Assembly (NCBI GenBank): GCA_043764135.1
Contig: JAYUKV010000025.1
Coordinates: 1 to 19,310 of the forward strand
Reading direction: 5' to 3'
DNA length: 19,310 bases
Origin: JAYUKV01 sp043764135
Lineage (GTDB): Bacteria; Patescibacteriota; JACMRA01
The notes below the pieces were generated by a model. That model did not search any database. It was not told the DNA's origin and saw only the letters and a list, made by a program, of their open reading frames with translations. Numbering within the stretch: position 1 is the first letter of the stretch; every line of letters begins with the position of its first letter. The position numbers and the translations under genes were made by a program. Shown here piece by piece: positions 7,287-15,674 of the stretch.

Positions 7287-8010
7287 ACAGATTAAGCAAC
7301 AGTGTTAAAGAAAGTATAAATAAAGTTATCATAAGAATTAGTTTAAAATATTTTAATGGAATTTTATTAAGAAAATAAAGACCTAAAATATTCGCCGTTA
7401 AAGTAGTAAAAATTGCTCCAGGTATAAGCTTGTAAAACTCACCATCCACAAATCCATTTTGCCAGTAAATCATTAATCTTACTAAATCTCCTGTAAAATC
7501 AATAAAACAATAAGTGCCAATTAGAACTTCTTTGGGTAAGTGAAAGCTGAAAATAAAATATCCTCTAACAGCTCCACCTGTACCAATCAGTCCACTTATA
7601 AAGCCAGAAATTACCCCTCCGATCATTTCAACAAATGAGTTTTTAGGTAGTTGAAAATGTTTTAAGCATTCTAAGACTAATAAAAATATCAATGTTAATC
7701 CAAGCCCAATCTTAAACCAGCTCGTATCGAGTCGGGCAGTAAGTTGACTACCAAACGCAACCATAATTATTGAAGGGACGCCAAACATAAGTGCAATCCT
7801 CCAGTCAACCTTTTTTATAAAATAAGTGGCTTTAAAAATGTTTGAAATAACTTGGAAAAATCCCATTAATCCAAGAGATTGGTTTTTGGTTAAGATAGTA
7901 ATAGATATAGGTAAAAAAAATGCAGAAGAACCGAACACAACTAAAGTCCCTATCAACTCAGATAGGAAGATAAGTAAATAAAGTATTATTTCGTTCAGAC
8001 TTAAGACCAT
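7285..8010 (-). CDS. TauE/SafE-family membrane permease
   Basis: The 241-residue integral membrane protein has seven to eight hydrophobic segments. It fits the TauE/SafE (DUF81) family, anion or organosulfur exporters such as sulfite and sulfoacetate carriers. The family's repeated glycine signature is seen at GLIGTGGAVRG near the middle, at the start of the second half-repeat; the first half has the weaker GTLVVFGSSAF near residues 16-27. Length is usual for the family. The predicted extended -10 ends only 6 nt before the ATG, and no SD is present, so the mRNA is probably leaderless. No sulfur-metabolism genes are nearby, so the substrate is open. Confidence 0.85.
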   Translation of the reverse strand: MVLSLNEIILYLLIFLSELIGTLVVFGSSAFFLPISITILTKNQSLGLMGFFQVISNIFKATYFIKKVDWRIALMFGVPSIIMVAFGSQLTARLDTSWFKIGLGLTLIFLLVLECLKHFQLPKNSFVEMIGGVISGFISGLIGTGGAVRGYFIFSFHLPKEVLIGTYCFIDFTGDLVRLMIYWQNGFVDGEFYKLIPGAIFTTLTANILGLYFLNKIPLKYFKLILMITLFILSLTLLLNL

Positions 8011-8016
8011 AGTGCT

Positions 8017-8025
8017 ATTATAACA
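8017..8025 (-). promoter_or_regulatory. Extended -10 promoter of the TauE-like gene
   Basis: On the minus strand the sequence reads TG, one base, then TATAAT: a perfect extended -10. Its end lies 6 nt before the ATG at 8010. Transcription should therefore begin at, or within a base or two of, the start codon, giving a leaderless transcript. No good -35 is seen. Confidence 0.6.
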
Positions 8026-8088
8026 TATTTAGAAATAATGAGGAAAAAATAACACTCAAATAATATTAACTAATTAAATTAAACATTA

Positions 8089-8116
8089 TTGACATTTATA
8101 CAAAACTTGGTAATAT
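8089..8116 (+). promoter_or_regulatory. Promoter of the 71-residue membrane protein gene
   Basis: TTGACA (8089-8094), 16 nt, then TAATAT (8111-8116). Transcription would start near 8123, about 27 nt before the ATG at 8150. Confidence 0.5.
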
Positions 8117-8149
8117 TAATAATTAACATTATCTACTTCCTATCTTAAT

Positions 8150-8365
8150 ATGATCAAGTTATTATACTGTCTGCTAGCAATATTTATTACATCAGTTGTA
8201 ATAAAATTTAATTACAATCCCTTTTTATTTGATTCTGAGGCGAGTAATGGTATATCTGTTTCAAATATTATTTATGTACCTAGCTTTGCAACATCGCAGT
8301 TTATAGTATTGTCTGCATTAATAGTTGCTTCAGTAATCTATCTGATTGAAGTCCAAAAAAATTAA
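8150..8365 (+). CDS. Small membrane protein, unknown
   Basis: The 71-residue protein has two hydrophobic segments (about 4-19 and 46-66) separated by a ~25-residue polar loop (FDSEASNG...). It ends in VQKN. No family is recognised. A TTGACA promoter precedes it, but there is no SD. A weak terminator hairpin begins at its stop codon, so it forms its own transcription unit. It could be a membrane toxin-like or stress peptide, but no toxin or antitoxin signature is visible, so it stays hypothetical. Confidence 0.5.
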   Translation: MIKLLYCLLAIFITSVVIKFNYNPFLFDSEASNGISVSNIIYVPSFATSQFIVLSALIVASVIYLIEVQKN

Positions 8366-8389
8366 TGCCATTTAGGTGTTTTTTCTTTT
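8364..8389 (+). terminator. Weak terminator of the 71-residue gene
   Basis: AATGCC (8364-8369) pairs with GGTGTT (8375-8380), with two G-T wobbles, around ATTTA. It is followed by TTTTCTTTT. It overlaps the stop codon. Confidence 0.4.
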
Positions 8390-8507
8390 CACAGCTAGTC
8401 AGGCTAAGTTAAGAACAATTCAAATTTACAAATGTAAACAAAAATAAAATATGTAACTGCGTTAAATTAACTAGGCCCCAATATAGCCTGATAAAATCTT
8501 AAAATTG

Positions 8508-8516
8508 TGCTAGTAT
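8508..8516 (+). promoter_or_regulatory. Extended -10 promoter of the RNA ligase gene
   Basis: TG, one base, then TAGTAT (8511-8516) form an extended -10. The -35 at the expected spacing is poor, as is common with this class. It lies 28 nt from the ATG at 8544, which has AAGGAG at 8534-8539. Confidence 0.5.
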
Positions 8517-8543
8517 TAAAACAGATCATAAAAAAGGAGCAAG

Positions 8544-9659
8544 ATGAAAGTAACCGACATTTCCGATAATTTCTTTCAGATCGTTGGAAAATTTGCTAAG
8601 AAAGGTAAATACCAACCTCTAGTCAAAATTTCCAAGAAGATTTTTAACGGGCAAGAGTACTGCTTGTTGAAGTATACTCACGCTGCCCAACAAGCAAGGG
8701 CTTGGGTTAGTGACCGCTTTTCGAACGAAGAACAAAAGGTTTTAACTTATGCTCGGGGTATGGTATACAATTCTCAATCTGGAGAGATTGTTGCACTACC
8801 GTTTCTGAAGTTTCATAATTTTGACACTCTCTTGGAAACTGATACTGTACCACAAGGTCAGTTTAGTGTTTATAACAAGGTTGATGGAAATCTTGTGGTT
8901 CTAGCCTTCTATGAAGGGAGTTGGAACGTTACTAGCTCCGGTTAATTCGAAAGTGACGTTATTGACGTTGCAAATTCTATGGGCGATAAGTATGGTTTGA
9001 TAATTGAAGAATTGGATAAGTCTTTGACTTACCTCTTCGAGATTGTTGATCCTCAGCTACGAATCATTGTAGATTATGGTCAACGAAGTGACCTAACTAT
9101 GATTGGCGTATTTCATACCAATTCTGGTCAAGAAATTGACCTAGCTCAAATCGACTTTCCTAACAAGGCAATTAAACTTGAAGGATTTTCTACTCTTGAT
9201 CAAGTTGTGGAAACAGCCAAGAGTCTAAAAAATTCCGAAGGGTATATTATCCGTTGGGAAGATGGTACAAGAGCAAAGGTAAAAGGCGATTGGTACCTCA
9301 GAATAGACTCAGCTCTCAATGGTATCAATGCTATCAGAATCTGGGATATTTTGAAACTACAAGACGAATCTGAACGCCAAACCAAAATGGAAGAGTTTAT
9401 GGCCAAAGTGCCCAATGAATTCCTTGATTGGGTTGAAGGTCGGATTGCTAAGTATCATAACGATCACAGTGAGCTTCTTGAAACCCTTACTGCAACAGTG
9501 CAGTCTTTTGGAGACAGTTTCGAGTCTCGTCATATTGCTATCGGCCAATTGTCTGGTGACAGTAGAAAAAGAATCTTCTATTGTATCAATAAAGGTCAAA
9601 CTCCACTAATGTGGGGTCAGCTGAAACCAGATCAAAATGAAAAGCCACAATTTGGTTAA
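8544..9659 (+). pseudogene. T4 Rnl1-like RNA ligase with one in-frame TAA at codon 134
   Basis: Two same-frame pieces make one 371-codon gene interrupted only by TAA (8943-8945). The first piece ends with the nucleotidyltransferase motif I YNKVDGN (adenylated K112) and SWNVTSSG. The second continues FESDVIDVAN, then LTYLFEIVD (motif III-type, 162-169), EGYIIRW (motif IV, E232) and RAKVKGDWY (motif V, K245/K247). An all-helical C-terminal region follows, as in phage T4 RNA ligase 1. Such enzymes seal 3'-OH/5'-phosphate RNA breaks, classically in tRNA anticodon loops. The stop sits where T4 Rnl1 has Ser in KGSIKS, so TCA to TAA would suffice. AAGGAG lies 4 nt before the ATG. The inner ATG at 8979 has no SD and would lack motif I. 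Nonsense mutation, sequencing error and readthrough are all possible. Confidence 0.85.
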
Positions 9660-9680
9660 AAACAATTAACTAAGTTGTCT

Positions 9681-9726
9681 GATCAAAGTCCACTAATCAA
9701 TTTTTTGGTAAGTGGATATTTCTTTG
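9681..9726 (+). other. Imperfect stem-loop after the RNA ligase gene
   Basis: TCCACT (9689-9694) pairs with AGTGGA (9711-9716), and the outer arms TCAAAG and CTTTGA extend the fold across a small bulge. A six-T run lies in the loop, not after the stem. It may help transcription end ahead of the stronger hairpin at 9756. Confidence 0.3.
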
Positions 9727-9755
9727 AGTATTTTTAAGAATTAAATTAAGTACAA

Positions 9756-9782
9756 AAAAATAAACCACTTAGGTTTATTTTT
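9756..9782. terminator. Bidirectional terminator between RNA ligase and DUF1761 genes
   Basis: A perfect 11-bp stem (9756-9766 with 9772-9782) closes a 5-nt loop. An A run on one side and a T run on the other act as U tracts in both directions. Confidence 0.75.
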
Positions 9783-9794
9783 ATAGTACAATCT

Positions 9795-10199
9795 TTATCT
9801 ATTTGTCGCATGTATAGCAGCAGTCAAAACAATTCCAATCAAGAAATAAGCTCCGTTAAATACAATGTATCCGATTTTCTTATCTTCATAAGAACTATGC
9901 ACAATAAGAGTTGAGATAGAGAATCCAAGCCATAATATAAAACCTAACAAAGCACCGTTTATAAATCCTTTTGTATTTGTTGCTATTACAATGTATTCTA
10001 CTACGGCGCTTAAGATTAACAATACAACCATTGTTGCTATATATGGCCAAGGTTCTTTCCAATATTTGTTATCTTGTGGGTTAAAAGTATCAGGATTAAT
10101 ATCTCTAGTTGTCAGCCATTGCTTTGCAAAAATAGTATACCAACCTGCTCCAACTCCAAAGAACAAAAGTGCTGTCAAAATAATATTTATGAAATTCAT
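9795..10199 (-). CDS. DUF1761-family membrane protein
   Basis: The 134-residue protein begins MNFINIILTALLFFGVGAGWYT, the usual opening of DUF1761 proteins: small, four-helix membrane proteins of unknown role. Hydrophobic segments lie at about 3-22, 53-73, 82-102 and 112-130. A Trp/Tyr-rich loop (FAKQWLTTRD) follows the first helix, as in the family. It is the last gene of the minus-strand operon, starting 17 nt after htpX ends. No SD is visible. Its stop is followed closely by the bidirectional terminator. Length is normal. Confidence 0.75.
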   Translation of the reverse strand: MNFINIILTALLFFGVGAGWYTIFAKQWLTTRDINPDTFNPQDNKYWKEPWPYIATMVVLLILSAVVEYIVIATNTKGFINGALLGFILWLGFSISTLIVHSSYEDKKIGYIVFNGAYFLIGIVLTAAIHATNR

Positions 10200-10216
10200 A
10201 TGATTTTTTATAAATA

Positions 10217-11137
10217 TTATTGTGGATTTTGTCCATCTTGATCCATAAGCGCCTTAACTCTATTCTCAACTGCAGGGTGAGTAGAAAACCATCCATCCTT
10301 AACTGGTTCATCATAATATTGTTTAGGCTCTGCAATATAGAAGTGGGCCATAGAGGCTGAATATCTATCAGTTGGAACTGGATTACCGCTTATCTTGCGA
10401 AGGGCGTTAATTAGTCCTTGAGGATATCTTGTTAATTGCACTGCGGTTGCGTCAGCAAGATATTCTCTATTTCTTGAAACTGCAAAAGTAAGCATTGAAG
10501 CCAATAATGGAGCGACGAAAAAAGAAATAATTATCGGGATTAACATAAGTATATTATTACCTCCACCTTCTTCATCTCTAGAACCACCAAACATACCTCC
10601 TCCAAAAAACTGTTGTCTTACTGCTAGATCGCATATAGCTGCGATTATTGAAGACATAACCATAGCCATAGTCATTGTAAGTGTATCTTTGTTTTTAATG
10701 TGGCTTATTTCATGAGCTAATACACCTTCAAGCTCTGTCTTGTCTAATGCATCAATCAAACCTTGGTTAACACATATTGAAGCATGGCCTGGACCTCTAC
10801 CACAAGCGAATGCATTCATAGAAGGGTCAGGTGAAATGTACAAATCAGGCATTGGAATACCAGCTATTCTAGATAAATCATCTACAATATTGTACAGCAT
10901 TGGAGCGGTAGATTCATCAACTTTAGTTCCGCCGGCTTGTGATAATGCCATTGTTTCTCCCATGAAATATCCAAACACACCTTGTCCAATAGACATTACT
11001 GCTGCTGCAACAAGGAAACCACTGTTTTTAAAGAATACACTTAAACCAAGCCCTATCAATGAAGTTAGACCTGTAAAAAGGATAAAAATTAGAATTGTAT
11101 TTCTTACATTCTTTGATTGATGTTGATAAGTTGTCAT
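10217..11137 (-). CDS. htpX: Membrane zinc metalloprotease HtpX
   Basis: This is a full-length (306 residues) M48B protease, which degrades misfolded or damaged membrane proteins from the cytoplasmic side. Two N-terminal membrane segments (about 13-33 and 40-62) come first. The zinc site is AHEISH (H142, E143, H146), and the third ligand E225 is in SRNREYLADA. Two further hydrophobic segments lie between (about 152-170 and 195-218). The substrate-side motif PDPSMNAFACGR is present, as in HtpX. The C-terminus STHPAVENRV is the family ending. In many bacteria htpX follows lemA; here it follows a solute-binding protein with a 9-nt gap, and DUF1761 comes after it. There is no SD, in line with the other operon members. 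Confidence 0.95.
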   Translation of the reverse strand: MTTYQHQSKNVRNTILIFILFTGLTSLIGLGLSVFFKNSGFLVAAAVMSIGQGVFGYFMGETMALSQAGGTKVDESTAPMLYNIVDDLSRIAGIPMPDLYISPDPSMNAFACGRGPGHASICVNQGLIDALDKTELEGVLAHEISHIKNKDTLTMTMAMVMSSIIAAICDLAVRQQFFGGGMFGGSRDEEGGGNNILMLIPIIISFFVAPLLASMLTFAVSRNREYLADATAVQLTRYPQGLINALRKISGNPVPTDRYSASMAHFYIAEPKQYYDEPVKDGWFSTHPAVENRVKALMDQDGQNPQ

Positions 11138-11146
11138 AATATTATT

Positions 11147-13003
11147 TTATTTAAAGAACCAATCTTTTACTGTTTTGTTATACCAAGTTGAAAACTCATA
11201 GTTTATTTCACCATTTTTTGATAATGTTATGGGTTTTCTGAAGTTATGGTTGATTTCAGTCCTATAGTTATATAGGTTAATCAATATAGCTTTTTCTGTA
11301 AAGAACTTAGTCAAATCATCGCTTGATTCTTGAGATAAACCTGAAGTAATATATTTGGAGTTTAATTCCTCAATCTTGTTAACTTCATCACCAAAACCAA
11401 TTAAATTGGAATTAGTTTTTAGAACTTCTTGATTAATCTTAAGATTATTAATTTGAGTTGGGTAGATAACCAAATCGTATTTACTCAATAATTCAGAAGA
11501 AGTAAATGATTTTTTTAGTTCATCAGCATTATCGGATAGGTTGATAATAGTTGTTTTAATTTTTGATTTAGTTTGGAATGTATCGATTAGATACTTTTCA
11601 AATTCTGTATCATATCCAAGGTATAAAATCTTGAATTCAAGAGATGGATCAGCACTCTTAAAGTTTAATAAACCATCTTGACCTACTACAAATTGATCTT
11701 CTGGCAAGTTTTCTGCGCAGTTTTGTGACAGCTTGGAGTTAAGTTGAATAGGGAAGGATTTTTTTTGAATATTTATTGTTGAATAATAGTAAGAAGGGAA
11801 GTTGTTCTTGATTAATAAACAAGAAGCGTAATTTCTAAATACTTGTTTAGAGGAAGGCTTGGTCCTTGAAACTTCAGATTTAGTATTGAAATATCCATTC
11901 ATATACCAATCAGAATTAATTTGTTCTTGTTTGTTTAAGGAAATTAATGATTTTTTAATCTCTTCTGGTCTGTCAGGGTTTAAAGGGTTTTCAGAGTATT
12001 GTCTTATAAATAGGTCCACCTTTCCCAATTTAGAATCACTTTCTATAGATGATTTACCTTGGGTAAGGTTGTTGGCTAGAATTGAATCATATTTTTTAAT
12101 ATTCCAAGAATTGACTGCGGTATTACCGTTATTGTTTTTACTTATATATCTATCTAGCTTTAGATATTGAATTGTGTCATTGTTGAGTATTGGATTTTCA
12201 ACAAGTTTTTTTTCTGAGTAATCTTTATCTTGAATTAACTTTGTACTAAACTTGAAGTATCCAGTTGTAACAGTTGGTTTTTTGGTTTGGTCTGAGTCGT
12301 ATAAATTAGCAATTGGAACAGATTCCATATATTTCTTGGAAACAGGGCTAAAATCTAAATCATATATCATTGAACTTCTTGGTTTGGTAGATACAACCTC
12401 ATACTCTAGATCGCTTATTGGGGTAAGAGATAGATCGTCAAATGATTTTTTGAAATTTTTGTTTCCATTAGATAATTCTTTTATTTTATCAAATGTGAAT
12501 TTTACGTCTTCGCTTGTAAGCTTGGTACCATCATTAAAAGTTAGATTATTTTTTAGTCTGAATTGTATTTTTTGTTCTGGTTTTTCAGAATCCCAAGTGT
12601 ATTTTTCAACTAGAGATTTTGTAGTAAGTTTTGCATTTGATTTTGTACCTGTTTCTTCATATTCTACATAATACAAAGGAGCGTAAATCATTTTGGTGAT
12701 TCGATCTTCTACTGAATTCTTAGGAGAATAGAGAGGGTTAAAATGACTAAAGTTTAAAACAACAGCTTCATTTACTTCAGAATTTGGATCAGGTATATCT
12801 TTTGTAGCTACAAGATACACACCAAAAAAAGTTGTTATTAAGGCGGCAATAAGAATACCAACCTCTACTATAACTAAAGTACGGGTTAAGGGTGTGGCTT
12901 GTTTAAGAGCTTTATTGATAATCTTAGGTTTACCCAAGATAGAAAAGTTTATATTTTGGGGTTGAAAGAGCTCGTGATTAAACTTAGGTAAACTAAATTT
13001 CAT
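11147..13003 (-). CDS. Membrane-anchored family-5 extracellular solute-binding protein
   Basis: The 618-residue protein has a cytosolic N-terminal tail of about 40 residues and one membrane helix (about 42-66). A large outside domain of the SBP_bac_5 (DppA/OppA) type follows. Family features are NPLYSPKNSVEDRITKMIYAPLYY near the start of the domain and the hallmark FNDGTKLTSEDVKFTFD. The domain normally binds peptides or similar solutes for an ABC importer. Here it is tethered by a transmembrane anchor instead of a lipobox, and no permease or ATPase gene is in the window. The C-terminal half is unusually rich in Ser, Asn and Lys. It is the first gene of the operon with htpX and DUF1761. The ATG has only a weak AGGTTC-like site upstream. 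Confidence 0.85.
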   Translation of the reverse strand: MKFSLPKFNHELFQPQNINFSILGKPKIINKALKQATPLTRTLVIVEVGILIAALITTFFGVYLVATKDIPDPNSEVNEAVVLNFSHFNPLYSPKNSVEDRITKMIYAPLYYVEYEETGTKSNAKLTTKSLVEKYTWDSEKPEQKIQFRLKNNLTFNDGTKLTSEDVKFTFDKIKELSNGNKNFKKSFDDLSLTPISDLEYEVVSTKPRSSMIYDLDFSPVSKKYMESVPIANLYDSDQTKKPTVTTGYFKFSTKLIQDKDYSEKKLVENPILNNDTIQYLKLDRYISKNNNGNTAVNSWNIKKYDSILANNLTQGKSSIESDSKLGKVDLFIRQYSENPLNPDRPEEIKKSLISLNKQEQINSDWYMNGYFNTKSEVSRTKPSSKQVFRNYASCLLIKNNFPSYYYSTINIQKKSFPIQLNSKLSQNCAENLPEDQFVVGQDGLLNFKSADPSLEFKILYLGYDTEFEKYLIDTFQTKSKIKTTIINLSDNADELKKSFTSSELLSKYDLVIYPTQINNLKINQEVLKTNSNLIGFGDEVNKIEELNSKYITSGLSQESSDDLTKFFTEKAILINLYNYRTEINHNFRKPITLSKNGEINYEFSTWYNKTVKDWFFK

Positions 13004-13103
13004 AAATAGAACCTATCAACAATCACAAAAAAAGTCAAAGTTAGTCAATTGTGTCCAAGTAGTTCTACAGAGTAGAAATTATTACTTCAAATTCTTTTTT
13101 ATT

Positions 13104-13131
13104 TTGACAAAATGCTTTTTAAAAATACATA
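13104..13131 (+). promoter_or_regulatory. Promoter of the GT2 operon
   Basis: A perfect TTGACA (13104-13109), 16 nt, then TACATA (13126-13131). Only 9 nt separate the -10 from the ATG at 13141, so the message would be leaderless or nearly so. The 19-nt block around this -35 recurs at 18908-18926 with one mismatch. Confidence 0.5.
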
Positions 13132-13140
13132 TTAAAATCT

Positions 13141-13332
13141 ATGCAGTTATCATTTTCAATAAATGAAATTAATTATATTGATTCTAAATTTTTGTTATTA
13201 GTCATTTTTAATTACTCAGTTGTAATTTTATCATTGGTGTTGTTAAGTAGAATTATACATATGATTTTTAAATATATTATATATAAACCTAAAAATAATT
13301 TCTTAAAACCAGTATTGTATGACAGAGATTAG
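13141..13332 (+). CDS. Small single-helix membrane protein of the polysaccharide synthase operon
   Basis: The 63-residue protein has one long hydrophobic segment (about 17-45) followed by a Lys-rich tail. No family match can be claimed. Its stop overlaps the start of the GT2 synthase by 14 nt, so the two are translationally coupled. The position and size recall PgaD-type small partners of PgaC synthases, but the sequence does not prove homology. It would be the first gene of the operon and would start at a near-leaderless 5' end. Confidence 0.55.
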   Translation: MQLSFSINEINYIDSKFLLLVIFNYSVVILSLVLLSRIIHMIFKYIIYKPKNNFLKPVLYDRD

Positions 13333-14611
13333 TTTAAATTTTTACATAACTTTTTTTATATTTGTCCTAGGCTTGATAAATCTAACCCGAGTACTATTCT
13401 TTATAGTAGGCGCCGATATTTATCGTATAAAGAGATTAAAAATGGCGAATTTTTATGAAAAAAACCCACTAGTAAATTATCCATTTTTAACAATTATTCT
13501 ACCGGCCTATAATGAAGAAAAAACAGTCTCTGCATGTATCGAATCTTTCACATTGATCGATTATCCAAAAGATAAGTTAAATGTACTACTAGTAGATGAT
13601 GGATCAAAAGATAACACTGTAAAAGTTGCTAAAAATCTATTAAGTAAAAGAAATCCTTGGATAAAGATTCTAGAAAAAGAAAACGGAGGAAAAGCTTCAG
13701 CAATAAATTACGGAATTAAAAATGCAAATTCTAATACAGAAATTGTTGTTTGCTTGGATAGCGATTGTTCCATTGCTCGAGATGGTTTATCCAAAATTGC
13801 TCAATACTTCGATTATTATCCTAGCTTAATGGCTCTTGCAAGTCATGTTACTATCTTGCCTGAAAAAACTTTGTTAAACATGGCTCAAGAATTTGAATAT
13901 TTGGTTTCATACCAATTAAAAAGAGCGCTTTCTGTATTTAATCTTGAATATATTATTGGTGGTATCGGATCGTCCTTTAGGTATAAAGATTTGTTAGACA
14001 TTGGACTCTATGATTCTGATACGATGACAGAAGATATTGATTTAACAATGAAATTAATTCGAATAAACGGTAACAAGAAACGTAAAGTCTTTTATGCAGA
14101 TGATGTAATTACATACGCTGAAGCCGTACCTGATCTAAAAGGTTTGATAAAACAAAGATTTAGGTGGAAGTTTGGAAGATTACAGACGTTTTATAAGAAT
14201 AGAAAACTTTTCTTTAACTTTGATCGAAAATACAACTGGTGGTTAAACTTTATTTATTTACCTGTTGAAGTAGTGTTTGAATTAATCTTTTTGCTTCAAC
14301 CCTTAATATTACTTTGGTTTTTCTACATAACAATCAGATATCAGGACGTAAGTACACTTTTTGGAGCATATATATTCATTTCTGTTTATACTATTGTCTC
14401 AATTTTGGGCGAAGATAAGTATCCATTTGAAAGAAGGCTTGCATTATTTTTCTATAGTATAATAAACTTTTTTATAAACTATTATGTGTCACTATCAGAA
14501 TATTTTGCTTTAATAATGTCCTTAAAAAAACTTCCTAACTTAAAAAAATCAATTAGCCACCAAGCATCTAAATGGGTATCTCCGGAAAGAACTGGAGTTC
14601 GAAGAAGCTAA
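13319..14611 (+). CDS. GT2 processive polysaccharide synthase, PgaC/hyaluronan-synthase-like
   Basis: The 430-residue membrane glycosyltransferase has one N-terminal helix (about 6-32), then a cytosolic GT-A domain. The domain shows LPAYNEE (61-67), VDDGS (92-96, UDP binding), DSD (147-149, metal), TEDID (237-241, catalytic base D239) and QRFRW (279-283), the QxxRW mark of processive synthases. Three more helices follow (about 305-340, 345-367 and 378-402), which form the exit channel. This set is typical of enzymes that polymerise a UDP-sugar and push the chain across the membrane, such as poly-GlcNAc synthase. The polymer is not determined by sequence. It overlaps the gene before it and is 4 nt from the gene after it. 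There is no SD. Confidence 0.9.
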   Translation: MTEISLNFYITFFIFVLGLINLTRVLFFIVGADIYRIKRLKMANFYEKNPLVNYPFLTIILPAYNEEKTVSACIESFTLIDYPKDKLNVLLVDDGSKDNTVKVAKNLLSKRNPWIKILEKENGGKASAINYGIKNANSNTEIVVCLDSDCSIARDGLSKIAQYFDYYPSLMALASHVTILPEKTLLNMAQEFEYLVSYQLKRALSVFNLEYIIGGIGSSFRYKDLLDIGLYDSDTMTEDIDLTMKLIRINGNKKRKVFYADDVITYAEAVPDLKGLIKQRFRWKFGRLQTFYKNRKLFFNFDRKYNWWLNFIYLPVEVVFELIFLLQPLILLWFFYITIRYQDVSTLFGAYIFISVYTIVSILGEDKYPFERRLALFFYSIINFFINYYVSLSEYFALIMSLKKLPNLKKSISHQASKWVSPERTGVRRS

Positions 14612-14615
14612 TACT

Positions 14616-15674
14616 ATGTCTAATAGACTCAAAGACTCAATATCTATTACATTAATTACATTTTCTATCTTGTTAATACTCTTTGTAAACATAAAAAATT
14701 CACATACAGAGCATGTAAATCTAAACTTAAGAAACCCAGAGCTTTCAAAATATTTACAAAACAAGTTAAAGCTCAATAAGGAATTTTCTAAAAACTTAAT
14801 GTTTTTTCAAAAACTACCAGAATCACAAGAAGAAGTAATAGATATTGTAAATTTAATTGTAGAAAAAACGAATGAGTTTAATCTTAATGGATTAAAAGCT
14901 GTAATTGTCTTTGATCGTTCGGAAAGTAAAATTGATATAAACAGTCAAATATATTTGTCATTAATAGACAATATGTTTAGTGGTTTAATAAATTCTACTT
15001 TATTTAAACCTACGTTTATTGATACTATAATATATCTACCTGAGGCCAATCTACCTGGTAATCTATCTGTTAACCCTAATCAATATTCCAAGTCTATTAA
15101 CGAATTTTATAGAATTGCAAGAAAGCATATTCCTGATATTAACAATTCTTTACTGTTAGAAACAACCACTTATTTAAGAGATGATATTGATTACAAAAAA
15201 GGTAGAAGAGAATCTCTTGAGCAATATTTATCTGGAGTTGAGAAAAGTTTAATTAACAGATTGTATATTCAAGGATTTCCTTTTGTATTTAAAAATAAAG
15301 TTGATAATAACAGACTTTTAAAAGCTGAAAATTTTTATGAAATGAATTTGATATTGGATAGTATTGCATATCTTGGTTTTAAAGATATACATCTTAATAC
15401 TGGAATACTTATAAGTTCATTTCATAATGATAAAGGAAGTGTTGTATACCTTACAAAACAGGAAGTTGAAACTCAGATTAACTCAAGTATAGATTATTAC
15501 AAAAAATTAAAGGAAAAAGGTTATGGAATAAATTTAAATATTTTTATTGAAGATAAATCTGATCAAGGTGAGGGTAGAGATTGGAATTTGATAAACTATA
15601 ATAAAGAGATATTTAAAAACTATATTGAGACTTTAAACAAAAATGATATAACTTATTCTATATTTGATGTATAA
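14616..15674 (+). CDS. Membrane-anchored, possibly TIM-barrel protein, candidate glycan-processing enzyme
   Basis: The 352-residue protein starts with a short basic stretch and one membrane helix (about 9-27), so the rest lies outside. The body alternates helices with short hydrophobic strands (LKAVIVFDR, FIDTIIYLPEA, INRLYIQGFPFVF, DIHLNTGILISSF, GINLNIFIED). This looks like a (beta/alpha)8 barrel. Acidic residues close several strands (E in LPEANLPG, D in the last EDKSDQGEG), as expected for glycoside hydrolases. I cannot place it in a CAZy family. PgaB proteins also pair a TIM-barrel hydrolase domain with a PgaC synthase, so a role in trimming or releasing the polymer is a reasonable inference. 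It starts 4 nt after the synthase gene. Confidence 0.6.
   Translation: MSNRLKDSISITLITFSILLILFVNIKNSHTEHVNLNLRNPELSKYLQNKLKLNKEFSKNLMFFQKLPESQEEVIDIVNLIVEKTNEFNLNGLKAVIVFDRSESKIDINSQIYLSLIDNMFSGLINSTLFKPTFIDTIIYLPEANLPGNLSVNPNQYSKSINEFYRIARKHIPDINNSLLLETTTYLRDDIDYKKGRRESLEQYLSGVEKSLINRLYIQGFPFVFKNKVDNNRLLKAENFYEMNLILDSIAYLGFKDIHLNTGILISSFHNDKGSVVYLTKQEVETQINSSIDYYKKLKEKGYGINLNIFIEDKSDQGEGRDWNLINYNKEIFKNYIETLNKNDITYSIFDV

Noticed and set aside
8979..9659. Independent gene starting at the inner ATG of the RNA ligase
   Set aside because: There is no SD, and it would lack the adenylated lysine motif. It is the same frame as the upstream piece, so one interrupted gene is simpler.
12252..12671. 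139-residue plus-strand frame inside the solute-binding protein gene
   Set aside because: It is antisense to a well-supported gene and shows no independent start signals.
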